From assembly GCF_000931445.1 (NCBI RefSeq), contig NZ_CP010849.1, positions 6,572,001 through 6,636,000 of the forward strand: DNA of 64,000 bases, written 5' to 3'. A program made the position numbers and the translations under genes. The notes below the pieces were generated by a model. The model saw nothing but the letters and a program-made list of their open reading frames with translations. It made no database searches and was not told the DNA's origin. Below are positions 53,042 through 61,283 of this stretch, piece after piece. Origin of the DNA: Streptomyces cyaneogriseus subsp. noncyanogenus (GTDB lineage: Bacteria > Actinomycetota > Actinomycetes > Streptomycetales > Streptomycetaceae). Positions within the stretch are counted from its first letter, which is position 1; every line of letters begins with the position of its first letter.

Positions 53042-53500
53042 GTATACGACCGGACGGCCCCGGGACCGCTCTGACGGGGCGTCCGTCGATCCGCCCGGGG
53101 GCGACGGCGACGGGGCCCTGACCGTGACGACGCGGCACCGGCGCCCCCGGGAGGCGGCACGGAACCGGACCGATGTCCTGCGGACGTTCTTGCAAGGGCG
53201 GGCGGCCCGCTCCGCACGGGCAGGGCTGTCACCTGCGCCTTACGGGACATCTCCATCCGGCGAACGCGAAATGGTTCAACGGTCATCCTGACTCCGCCCT
53301 CGCGCGTGACGCGTTTTTGCAGATCACAAGGGTGCGGGGAGGAAAGTGATCACCTGACCGGAAGCGCGACGAGCGTGTTGCGCCCACCGTGCCTCGCGAC
53401 GAAAGCTTCGACTGTTGAACACACCGACCGCCTGTGTCGGCGTGAGTGTTCATGAAGTGAATATTCGTGAAGTGGACGATCCTTCAGGAGGCGATCACCC
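53042..53500. other. Intergenic region upstream of the tendamistat-like gene
   Basis: No gene is credible here. The last 100 bases are locally AT-richer and hold a direct repeat ttcRtgaagtg at 53449-53459 and 53464-53474 (15-bp period) and a gaatattc palindrome between them. These may be binding sites for a sugar regulator, but they match no consensus I know. Confidence 0.45.
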
Positions 53501-53824
53501 ATGCGGAATCGGAACCGGATCCTTCGTCGCTCGGTCTGCTGCGCGGCCATCGCGGTGGCGTCCCTGGCGGGACTCCTGGTGCCCGGCTCGGCCTCCGCCG
53601 CGCCCGCGACCGCGGAGCCGGCACCTTCCTGCGTCGTCCTGTACGAGAGCTGGCGGTACACCCAGGCCGGGAACGACTGCGCCGTGACGATGACCGTGAA
53701 GGTCGTCTACCAGGACGGTGCCGAGGGGCTGTGCCACGCCGTGCGACCCGGTGAGATCACCACCGTCGCCGAGGGATACCTCGGGCCCCACGGGCACGCC
53801 CGGTACGCCGCCCTGTGCCCGTAG
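53501..53824 (+). CDS. Secreted tendamistat-type alpha-amylase inhibitor
   Basis: The 107-residue protein has a signal peptide with cleavage expected after SASA (residue 33). The mature 74 residues closely resemble tendamistat from S. tendae: PAPSCVVLYESWRYTQAGNDC, VTMTVKVVYQDGAEGLCHAVRPGEITTV and YLGPHGHARY. The inhibitory triplet Trp51-Arg52-Tyr53 and the four Cys (44, 60, 78, 106) that form the two disulphides are all present. Tendamistat-like proteins tightly block animal alpha-amylases. GGAGG precedes the ATG at 53501. It stands alone next to the secreted protease. Confidence 0.93.
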   Translation: MRNRNRILRRSVCCAAIAVASLAGLLVPGSASAAPATAEPAPSCVVLYESWRYTQAGNDCAVTMTVKVVYQDGAEGLCHAVRPGEITTVAEGYLGPHGHARYAALCP

Positions 53825-53913
53825 CCCGGTCCTCCCCCTCCCACGGACGCGGCGCGGCTCCCGCCCGCCCGGCCAGGGCGAATGCGCACGGCCCGGGTCG
53901 CATGAGTTCCGGC

Positions 53914-54627
53914 TCAGGCGGGGCGCCGCAGCGCGTGGACGCTCTCCCGCATCCGGTCACGGAAGTCCGCGGCGCTCTCCCCGGGTGCGGCCCCGATCGC
54001 CCGGCCGAACCGCACCGAGACGGGCGGCGCGCCGCGGACCGGCAGCCGCGCGCCGCACGGCATCACGGCGCGGGTGCCGGTCAGCGCGACGGGCACCGCC
54101 GGCGCACCGGTCCGCAGGCACAGCCGGGCCGCGCCGGTACCGAACGCGCCGAGCCGGCCGTCCCGGGAGCGGGTGCCCTCCGGGAACAGCAGCACGTGCC
54201 AGCCCTCCTGAAGGAGGCGCCGGGCCGTGCCCCGCACCACGCGGTCCCGGCCCTGACCGCCGGTGCGGCCGGGAGCGCCCCGCCGCACCGGGAAGGCGTT
54301 GAAGAAGAGGGCCGTGGCCGCGCCGGTCAGCGGGGAGCGGAAGAAGTAGTCGGCGGCGGCTCCGACCGCCAGCCGGGACGCGACGGGCGGCGGCAGCACC
54401 GCGAAGAGCAGCGGTGTGTCGAGGTGGCTGGCGTGGTTCGCCACGAACACCACCGGGGTGGTGAGTCCGGCGAGGTGCTCGGCGCCCTCGACGGCCGGCC
54501 GGGCGCGGGCGCACACGTACGGTCCGAGAAGGGCGCGGTGCACGGTCGTCCGCAGCGCCCGCGCCGGTGCCGAGCGGGCCCAGGCGGCGGGCAGCGGAAG
54601 GGCCCGCTCGTCGCCGGGTGCCGTCAC
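53914..54627 (-). CDS. PlsC-type 1-acylglycerol-3-phosphate acyltransferase-like protein
   Basis: The 237-residue protein has the acyltransferase motifs NHASHLD (about residues 64-70), FNAFPVRRG, and FPEGTRSRDG (about 147-156), followed by APAVPVALTG. PlsC-family enzymes transfer an acyl group, usually to lysophosphatidate, but many secondary-metabolite relatives acylate other alcohols. It starts with GTG at 54627, overlapping the stop of the upstream LarA-like gene. It is the last gene of the seven-gene LarE-LarB-LarC/PKS operon, so it probably acylates, or transfers, a product made by the operon. Confidence 0.92.
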   Translation of the reverse strand: MTAPGDERALPLPAAWARSAPARALRTTVHRALLGPYVCARARPAVEGAEHLAGLTTPVVFVANHASHLDTPLLFAVLPPPVASRLAVGAAADYFFRSPLTGAATALFFNAFPVRRGAPGRTGGQGRDRVVRGTARRLLQEGWHVLLFPEGTRSRDGRLGAFGTGAARLCLRTGAPAVPVALTGTRAVMPCGARLPVRGAPPVSVRFGRAIGAAPGESAADFRDRMRESVHALRRPA

Positions 54628-56201
54628 CGGACGTCCGCCATGGTGATGGGCGGAGTGTGCAGGCAGGTGATGCTCGGACTGGTGCCCACGGTGTGCGAGG
54701 CCGTCTCCAGGGCGTCGGAGAGGGTCGCCGCCGCCCGGAACCCCATCCTGGCCGCGACCTCGGGGTCGGCGCCGACGAAGACCACATCACCGAGGTGCTG
54801 CATCGCGTGGGCTCCCCAGTACCACATGTAGAACGGGTGGACGCCGTGGAAGGCGTGGCCGGTCCGGTAGAGGTGGATGTACCAGGGGTCCTCGGCGAAC
54901 CTCTTCTCGAACACCGCCTCCATTCGCGCGGGGTCGGTGGTCTCCGTGAGCACCTCGTCGTAGAAGTCGATGTAGCTGGGGTGGTGCACCGGGTGGAAGT
55001 CGGGCGTCAGCGGGTGGATGAAGATGCCGACGCCGCCCCGCCGCACGATCGGCTTGTTGAGGTAGAAGTTGAAGAGGTAGCCCAGGGCCATGCACATCGC
55101 CAGGACCGGATTCATGATCGAGTTCACGTTGTAGGGACCGACGTACGGCACCCCGAACACCCCGATGTCCGCCTGCCCTTGCACGGCGGTGACCTGCTGG
55201 CGGTGCACGTTCGCCAGCGTGATCGGGTGGACCGCGCTCGGGGCGCCCGCCGTCACCCCCGTGACGCCGTAGGGCGCCTTGATGGAGTTCAGCAGGCGGC
55301 GGCGCAGCCGCGGCGGCAGGGCCCGGTTGCCGTGCCGGACGCCGAGGAAGCCGATCCGGTCGGCGATGCCCCAGTCCCACTCGTGGGTGGTGAGGAAGCC
55401 CATGGAGGGCGGGAAGGAGTCGCCGTTGACCGTGGTCTCGACCGTGAAGATCTTCAGCCGGCCGCCGATCACGTCCAGCATGCGGTCGAAGGAGTGGTGC
55501 AGCGCGGAGTTGGGCGGGTCGTTGAAGGAGCGCGAGTGCCGCAGGGTGTGCGTGTTGTGGTGGTGGCGCAGGCTGCGGTAGCTCGCCAGGCCGACGGAGA
55601 CGGACTTGGCGCCGCCGTTCAGCGCGATCAGGTTGACGTTGACGTAGACGAGCAGGTCGCTCTCGGCCGCCCTGCGGTTGATCTCGACGTCCTCGCCGGC
55701 GCCGGTCAGGCCCAGGTGGAGCAGGTTGTCCCGGTCCTCCGCGTCATGGTTGCGCAGACGGTGGGGGAAGTAGCCGCGAAAGACCCGGTCGCCCACGACG
55801 TGCCGCAGCTCCGCGGCGGTCATCCGGCGGTGCAGGGCGTTGGCCGCGACGATCTCGATGTCCTCCACCCCCCGCCGGGCCGCGATCTCCAGGACGTGCT
55901 CGATGATCCGTCCGCGCACATCGGGGCGGCGCATCGACGGCAGCGGCAGGGACACGTCGTCGAAGACCACGGTCAACCGCATGCCCGGCTTCAGCAGTTC
56001 GGGCAGCGGCTCGATGCCGTGCGGGCGCAGCAGCGCCTCCCGGATGGCCGTGTCGAGGTCGCGGATGCCGGGCAGCGAGGCCGGCGGGTAGACCACCCTG
56101 CTGCCCACCGGCAACCGCTCGGCACGGATCCCCTCCCCCTCGAACAGCACCAGCGGGGGAGTGCGTTCGTCGACGTCGAGTACGAACCCCGGTGCGCTCA
56201 T
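54624..56201 (-). CDS. Divergent LarA-like protein (DUF2088, NPN-dependent superfamily)
   Basis: The 525-residue protein, about 100 residues longer than lactate racemase LarA (424 aa), begins at ATG 56201 behind GAGGAG. It keeps LarA features: DDVSLPLP (81-88, for LarA SDHTRPVP), ANALHRRMTAAEL with His124 (LarA His108), and NGGAKSVSVGLASY with Lys199, the position of the pincer-attachment Lys184, and His215 in RHHHN, matching the nickel-ligand His200. The loop before Lys199 is four residues shorter, and no His occupies the LarA His174 position (Val189). Arg75 is Leu85. C-terminal HPVHHPSY and Trp/His-rich stretches are extra. The two couplings (ATGA 56198-56201, GTGA 54624-54627) place it in the LarBCE operon. 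Confidence 0.85.
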   Translation of the reverse strand: MSAPGFVLDVDERTPPLVLFEGEGIRAERLPVGSRVVYPPASLPGIRDLDTAIREALLRPHGIEPLPELLKPGMRLTVVFDDVSLPLPSMRRPDVRGRIIEHVLEIAARRGVEDIEIVAANALHRRMTAAELRHVVGDRVFRGYFPHRLRNHDAEDRDNLLHLGLTGAGEDVEINRRAAESDLLVYVNVNLIALNGGAKSVSVGLASYRSLRHHHNTHTLRHSRSFNDPPNSALHHSFDRMLDVIGGRLKIFTVETTVNGDSFPPSMGFLTTHEWDWGIADRIGFLGVRHGNRALPPRLRRRLLNSIKAPYGVTGVTAGAPSAVHPITLANVHRQQVTAVQGQADIGVFGVPYVGPYNVNSIMNPVLAMCMALGYLFNFYLNKPIVRRGGVGIFIHPLTPDFHPVHHPSYIDFYDEVLTETTDPARMEAVFEKRFAEDPWYIHLYRTGHAFHGVHPFYMWYWGAHAMQHLGDVVFVGADPEVAARMGFRAAATLSDALETASHTVGTSPSITCLHTPPITMADVR

Positions 56202-58324
56202 GCCGTCTCCTCTTCCGCGCCCGCGAACCGGTGGTGCGCCGCCCGCGTCCCTCGCCCGCCCGTACCGCCGGCCGCCGCGGCCAGCGCCTCCCACCGGGTG
56301 GCGGTGTGGGCGCCCCAGCGCAGTACGGGCCAGCGCCTGCGTACGGCGTGCCGGAGCAGGCGCGCGTCCGGGTCGACGGCGTGCGGGTGGCCGACCGCGT
56401 CCAGCAGCGGACGGTCCGAGTAGCTGTCCGCGTAGGCGTGGACCCGGGCTGGGTCCAGACCCTGCTCGGCGGTGTAGCGCCGCAGCCAGTCGGCCCGCGC
56501 CTCGCCGACGGGCGGCCGACCGGTCACCCGCCCGGTCAGGACGCCGTCACGGGTCCGCATACGGCACGCCTCGATGTCGTCGAAGAGCGGGCGCAGCGGC
56601 TCGACGAGCAGGTCGAGGCAGCCGGTGACGAGCACGGTGCGGTGCCCCGCCGCCCGGTGCGCGCGGATGCGCCGGACCGCCTCGTGCCTGACCCGGTGCA
56701 GCAGGGCGTCGCCGACGGCCCCGCGCACCAGGTGCCGCAGGGCGGCCTCGTCCGTGCCCGCGTACCGGCGCAGGAAGGTGCGGACGAAGCGGTCCCGGTC
56801 GGCCCGCTCGGCGAGCAGATAGCGCGGTGCGTCGAGCAACAGGTCCAGGAACTCGGCCGGCCAGGCACGGCGCGGCAGGCCGGCGAGCCGTGTCCACACG
56901 TAGGACTCGACGAGGTCGGAGGCGACGATGGTGCCGTCCAGGTCGAAGACGGCAACCGCCTGTTCCTCCGCCGCCGGCGGGCGGGGCGCCGGGAGAGCCG
57001 CCGCCCGGGTGACCGGTGCCCGCAGCCGTTCGGCCACCTCCGCGGCCTCCCGGGCCGCCAGATGGCGCCGCCAGTCGATCACGCCCGGATCGAAGTGGTA
57101 CCTCCGCGGGCGGGGCAGCGCCTGCCCCAGTGCCACCAGCTCGGTGTCGTCGTAGCGGACCTCGGCCGGGTCGTACACGCCCGGTGGTTCGCCCCGGCGC
57201 CGCGGCGGGCGCCGGCGGGGCGCGAGCAGCGGGGTGCGCGTCACGGACGGCAGTTCCCCCAGGGTCAGGGGGCGGGCCGTTCCCGTGCCGAGGTGGAAGT
57301 AGTGGGGTGAGCCCGGATCGGGTGGCGCGGCGGCCGCGGCCAGGACGGCGTCGGCGACCAGATCGGCGGGCACGGTGTCGAGCACCGTCGTGGCGGAGCC
57401 GGCCGCCGCGCCGAGCAGGGCGAGGGCCACGGCCGGCGGGACGGCCCTCGTCCTGCCCTCGGACCAGCCCGGGTAGGGCCGGTGCAGGGCGTGGCCCACC
57501 GGTGCCGTGCGCAGCACGGTCAGCGGGTACGGCCGCCCCAGCTCCTCCAGGACGCGCTCGGCCAGCACGGCGGCGAGCGCCTGGGCATGAGGATGGCCGA
57601 GGGCACGCGCACGGGCCCGGCCCCGCTCCACCAGCCGCCGCTCCACCCAGGCCCCGCGCGCCGCCTCCGCCTCCCCGGCCACGATCAGGGGACCCGCGCC
57701 CCGGTGGGCGCGGGCGGCGGCACGCCGGGTCCGGCGCAGTCTGTCCGGGGTCCTCGACAGACGCTCGGTGCCGCTCCTGAGGGCGCGTGCCAGAGCGGAC
57801 TCCCGGCGCCAGTCCAGGTCGTGCTCCAGCCGGGCCTCGGGGACGACTCCGCGTTCGGTGCCGGAGAAACCGGCCTGGGACACGTACACCAGATGGGGCC
57901 GGCGATCCTGGCGGGCCCACAGCTCGCACAGGGCGACCAGCGGTGCGAGCTGCTCGTCGTACACGGCGTCGAGCGGCCGCTCCGGCCCGCCGGCGGGGGC
58001 GCAGTGGACGACGACGTCGATTCCGGCGGGCGGCGGGACGTCCCCCGGAAACTCCGCGAGCACGCTCACCCGGCGCCGTGCCTCGGCCATCGCCGGTCCC
58101 GCTCCCACCTCGTCCCGCCATGGCCCGAACACCTTCCGGCTCAGCAGCGGGGCGAGCCCGTCGTCCCGCGCGGCGGGCTCGTCCGGCGGCGACACGACGG
58201 TGACGTCCATCCGCGGATGCGCGGTCACGAGGCGGTGCAGCACCGCGAGTTCGGTGCGTTCGGCGGATCCGGTCAGCAGGACGTGCGTGCCCGCGAGGTC
58301 TCGGACGCGGTAGGTACGGGGCAT
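56198..58324 (-). CDS. Degenerate acyl-CoA reductase fused to HAD-IB phosphatase
   Basis: The 708-residue protein has an N-terminal domain (about 10-430) related to fatty acyl-CoA reductases: HVLLTGSAERTELAVL starts a Rossmann fold, PYPGWSEG (284-290) and TVLRTAPVG match the FAR family. However, the GxxGxxG dinucleotide motif reads TGSAERTEL (18-26) and the YxxxK pair is Gln248 and Ala252. The C-terminal part (455-680) is an intact HAD-IB hydrolase with DLDGT (461-465), a Ser/Thr motif (VLVTGCLDLL), and AYADSYSDRPLL. The ATG at 58324 follows GAGGAAG. It is translationally coupled to the LarA-like gene. Confidence 0.82.
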   Translation of the reverse strand: MPRTYRVRDLAGTHVLLTGSAERTELAVLHRLVTAHPRMDVTVVSPPDEPAARDDGLAPLLSRKVFGPWRDEVGAGPAMAEARRRVSVLAEFPGDVPPPAGIDVVVHCAPAGGPERPLDAVYDEQLAPLVALCELWARQDRRPHLVYVSQAGFSGTERGVVPEARLEHDLDWRRESALARALRSGTERLSRTPDRLRRTRRAAARAHRGAGPLIVAGEAEAARGAWVERRLVERGRARARALGHPHAQALAAVLAERVLEELGRPYPLTVLRTAPVGHALHRPYPGWSEGRTRAVPPAVALALLGAAAGSATTVLDTVPADLVADAVLAAAAAPPDPGSPHYFHLGTGTARPLTLGELPSVTRTPLLAPRRRPPRRRGEPPGVYDPAEVRYDDTELVALGQALPRPRRYHFDPGVIDWRRHLAAREAAEVAERLRAPVTRAAALPAPRPPAAEEQAVAVFDLDGTIVASDLVESYVWTRLAGLPRRAWPAEFLDLLLDAPRYLLAERADRDRFVRTFLRRYAGTDEAALRHLVRGAVGDALLHRVRHEAVRRIRAHRAAGHRTVLVTGCLDLLVEPLRPLFDDIEACRMRTRDGVLTGRVTGRPPVGEARADWLRRYTAEQGLDPARVHAYADSYSDRPLLDAVGHPHAVDPDARLLRHAVRRRWPVLRWGAHTATRWEALAAAAGGTGGRGTRAAHHRFAGAEEETA

Positions 58325-58372
58325 GGGGTGCGGCTTCCTCGAAGGGGGCGGGGGGTGTGGTCGCTCGGCCCG

Positions 58373-59635
58373 TCAGGCGTCCGGCGCGTCGGGTCCGGGG
58401 GCGTCCGCGGACGGCTGGTCGCGGTGCCAGCGGTCCATGACCGCCTCGCACACCGTCCGCAGCGGCCACCCCAGGGACGCGGCGGCCCGCTCGGCATCGG
58501 ACAGCTCGGGCTGCGCGGTGACCGTGCCGTCCGGACGCTCGGCCGTCTTCACCAGCACGCCCTCCGGCCGCTGCGCGGGCCCGATGGTGACGGTGGCACC
58601 GCGACGGGGCAGCGTCGTACGCCGGTACGTCGTCCAGCGCACCCCGAGCGTGCTGGTGTGCAGCAGCAGCGCGTCGGCGACGGCCCGCCGCATCTGCTGC
58701 GAGCACAGCGCCGTGACGACTCTGCCCGGCCGGCCGTGCCGGCCGATGACGCCGGTGGTCCAGCAGTCCCAGGCTCCGGCGGCGCGCAGCGCGTCCAGCA
58801 CCGACGGCCAGAACCGGGGATCGAGGTCGTCGACGGTGCTCTCCAGCACCACGACGTCGCCCTCGACCGGCCCGGAAGAGGCCCCGGCGGTCTCGCCCAG
58901 GACGACCCGGGTGACGTTGGGGCGGTCCGGGGTGTCGCGGCTCCCGCCGCCCGTGCCCACGGCGCGCACGGTCATCGGCGGCATCGGGCCCGGCGCGGCC
59001 ACGGCGGCGACGAGCGCCGCCCCCGTCGGCGTGGTGCGCTCACCGGGCAGGTCCCCACCGGCCAGTTCGAGGCCGGCACCCGCGGCGAGGTGGAGGACGG
59101 CGGGGACGGGGACCGGCATGGTGCCGTGGGCGCAGCGGACCGCTCCGCTTCCCGCGGCCAGCGGCGAACAGGTGACCACCGCGTGCTCGGCGAGCAGCCC
59201 CAGATCGTCCAGCGCCGCCGCACAGCCCACCACGTCGGCGAGGGCGTCGTACGCCCCCACCTCGTGGAAGTGCACCCGGTCGGGAACCGTCCCGTGCGCC
59301 CGGGCCTCGGCGGCGGCGAGGAGTTCGAAGGTACGGCGGGCCACGCGGGCGGCGGCGGGCGTCACCCCGTCCGCCCCGGCGAGCAGGTCCAGCACGTCGG
59401 CCAGGCGCCGGGCGCGGTCGGGCGGCGCGGGCCGGGTGACCGTCACCCGCGCGCAGGCGAACCCGCCACGCCGGGCGCGTCCCACCGAGACGCCGAGACC
59501 GGGGACCTCCAGGGAGCGCACCGCGTCGACCACGGCGCCGGTGGCGGCGCCCGCGTCCAGAAACGCGCCGAGCAGCATGTCACCCGCCACGCCCGCGGTG
59601 CAGTCCAGATGGGCGGCCGGACGCCTCCCGTTCAC
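58373..59635 (-). CDS. larC: Nickel insertion protein LarC (pincer cofactor cyclometallase)
   Basis: The 420-residue protein matches LarC: HLDCTAGVAGDMLLGAFLDAGA at the start, HFHEVGAYDALADVVG at about residues 122-137, PVPVPAVLHLAAGAGLELAGG, and TTPTGAALVAA, followed by VVLESTVDDLDPRFWP and the C-terminal region VKTAERPDGTVTAQPELSDAER. LarC inserts nickel into the pincer nucleotide using CTP. It is encoded as one uninterrupted frame, unlike L. plantarum larC, whose C1 and C2 parts are joined by a ribosomal frameshift. The GTG at 59635 overlaps the larB stop. A 48-bp gap separates it from the next gene. Confidence 0.93.
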   Translation of the reverse strand: MNGRRPAAHLDCTAGVAGDMLLGAFLDAGAATGAVVDAVRSLEVPGLGVSVGRARRGGFACARVTVTRPAPPDRARRLADVLDLLAGADGVTPAAARVARRTFELLAAAEARAHGTVPDRVHFHEVGAYDALADVVGCAAALDDLGLLAEHAVVTCSPLAAGSGAVRCAHGTMPVPVPAVLHLAAGAGLELAGGDLPGERTTPTGAALVAAVAAPGPMPPMTVRAVGTGGGSRDTPDRPNVTRVVLGETAGASSGPVEGDVVVLESTVDDLDPRFWPSVLDALRAAGAWDCWTTGVIGRHGRPGRVVTALCSQQMRRAVADALLLHTSTLGVRWTTYRRTTLPRRGATVTIGPAQRPEGVLVKTAERPDGTVTAQPELSDAERAAASLGWPLRTVCEAVMDRWHRDQPSADAPGPDAPDA

Positions 59636-60408
59636 CGGTCGCCGTCCGCGGTCGTGGCAGCGGGGCGTGGGCGGCCGCCGTCGGGCGACGCGCCGTGCAC
59701 CGCGTCCACGATCTTGCCGGCGTGCGCGGCGGCGCCGAAGCCGTTGTCGATGTTGACCACGGTCAGGCCGGGGGCGCACGAGGAGAGCATGGTGGCCGCG
59801 GCGGCGAGACCGCCCGCGGCGACCCCGTATCCGACACTGGTCGGCACGCCGACCACCGGGGCCCGCACCAGCCCGGCGACCACGCTCGGCAGGGCACCGT
59901 CCATGCCCGCCACGACGAGGACGCAGTCGGCCTCCCGCAGCCGGGGCACATGGGGGAAGAGCCGCCCGATGCCCGCCACTCCGACATCGTCGACGAGCAC
60001 GGTGCCGGCCCCCAGCACGGCGAGGGTGTTCACCGCCTCACGGGCCACCGGGAGATCCCCGGTGCCCGCCGTGAGGACCGCCACCAGGCCGCGCGGCAAA
60101 GGGAGTTCGCCGACGGTGACGGTCCGGGCGACACGGTCGACCCGTACCGGCTCTCCTGTCTCCCCGAGGCGGTCGGCCGCCGCGTCGAGCACCTCGTCGG
60201 GACACCGGGTCGCCAGGGCGGGCGAGCCGGGGTCGCGTGCGCGCAGACCGGCGAGGAGCCGCAGCGTCTGCTCGGGCGTCTTCGACGGGGCGAACACCAC
60301 CTCCGGCACACCGGTGCGGCGCCGTCGCGAGGTGTCGAGACGGGCGAAGTCCCCGGCGCGGTACGTCTCGCAGTCCAGCAGACCCGCGAGGTCGGCGCTC
60401 CACGTCAT
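59632..60408 (-). CDS. larB: Nicotinic acid adenine dinucleotide carboxylase/hydrolase LarB
   Basis: The 258-residue protein has the LarB/PurE-like motifs TAGTGDLPVAREAV (about 113-126), VLVVAGMDGALPSVVAGLVRAPVVGVPTSVGYG (about 163-195), MLSSCAPGLTVVNIDNGFGAA (about 207-227) with the conserved Cys211. LarB carboxylates C5 of nicotinic acid adenine dinucleotide and hydrolyses its phosphoanhydride bond, the first step to the nickel-pincer nucleotide. The ATG at 60408 overlaps the larE stop (ATGA), and its TGA overlaps larC. Its first 40 residues (ETYRAGDFARLDTSRRRRTG) match the N-terminal helix of LarB. Confidence 0.94.
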   Translation of the reverse strand: MTWSADLAGLLDCETYRAGDFARLDTSRRRRTGVPEVVFAPSKTPEQTLRLLAGLRARDPGSPALATRCPDEVLDAAADRLGETGEPVRVDRVARTVTVGELPLPRGLVAVLTAGTGDLPVAREAVNTLAVLGAGTVLVDDVGVAGIGRLFPHVPRLREADCVLVVAGMDGALPSVVAGLVRAPVVGVPTSVGYGVAAGGLAAAATMLSSCAPGLTVVNIDNGFGAAAHAGKIVDAVHGASPDGGRPRPAATTADGDR

Positions 60409-61283
60409 CGCGGGCCACCCCCCGACGCCGCGGCCCCGTTGACGGAACCCGGACGGTACGGCGCGAGGGCACCGTCGTCGAGTCCCATCGTGCGGCCGAT
60501 CCGGTCCAGCAGCTCCGCCTGCCGCTCGGGCCGCCCGGCCAGCCACCGGTGGGCGGCCGCGTCGACTTCGACGCGGAAGGCCCCGGCCAGGAGCCTGACC
60601 CGCAGATCGCGCACGGGCGCGCGCCATTCGGACAGAAACCCCCGCACGGCCGTCTCCGCGCGCTCCACCAGTTCCAGCCGCGGCCGGGTCACCGGCACGC
60701 CGACCGCGATCCTGGACGCCAGGCAGGGGGTGCCCGGTTTGTCGGCCACGGCGAGCCCCCACTCCCGCGCCACGGCCCGGACCTGAGCCTTGCCCAGACC
60801 CGCGGTCGCCAGCGGTTCGACGACTCCTCGCTCCCGCGCCGCGCGCAGCCCCGGCCGGTGCGCGGACCGGTGGTCGTCGCGATGGGTGCCGGTGGCCACA
60901 TGGGCGTAACCGCGGGCCGCCGCCAGGTGCGACACCGCGGCCAGCACGGTCCGCTTGCAGAAGTAGCAGCGGTCGCCGGCGTTGGCGCGGTACCCGGGCA
61001 CGGCGAGCTCGTCCGTCGGGAGGACGACCAGCTCCGCGCCGAGCTCCGCCGCCGTCCGCCGGGCGAGCAGGAGTTCGTCCCGGGCCAGGGCGGGGGAGTC
61101 CGCGATCGCGGCGAGCGTGTCGGACCGGCCCAGGGCCCGCAGCGAGGCGGCGAGCACCACCGTGGAGTCGACGCCGCCGGAGTAGGCGACGACGAGGCTG
61201 TCCAGACGGCCCACCTCGGCGAGCAGCGCCTGGGCGGCGCGGGAGGCGGGGAGATCGGTCGGGGGCATCGGCATGTGGTTCAT
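60405..61283 (-). CDS. larE: Pyridinium-dicarboxylate sulfurtransferase LarE
   Basis: The 292-residue ATP-pyrophosphatase has the PP-loop AYSGGVDST (33-41), GTHRDDHRSAHRPGL (132-146) and TPCLASRI (185-192) with Cys187, the position of the sacrificial Cys176 of L. plantarum LarE. It also has RCYFCK (105-110), where that enzyme has WYYAKK; the three Cys 106, 109, 187 together resemble [4Fe-4S]-dependent LarE forms. LarE adds sulphur to both carboxylates of the LarB product. The ATG at 61283 overlaps the PKS stop (ATGA), so sulphur transfer is directly tied to the PKS transcript. Confidence 0.93.
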   Translation of the reverse strand: MNHMPMPPTDLPASRAAQALLAEVGRLDSLVVAYSGGVDSTVVLAASLRALGRSDTLAAIADSPALARDELLLARRTAAELGAELVVLPTDELAVPGYRANAGDRCYFCKRTVLAAVSHLAAARGYAHVATGTHRDDHRSAHRPGLRAARERGVVEPLATAGLGKAQVRAVAREWGLAVADKPGTPCLASRIAVGVPVTRPRLELVERAETAVRGFLSEWRAPVRDLRVRLLAGAFRVEVDAAAHRWLAGRPERQAELLDRIGRTMGLDDGALAPYRPGSVNGAAASGGGPR

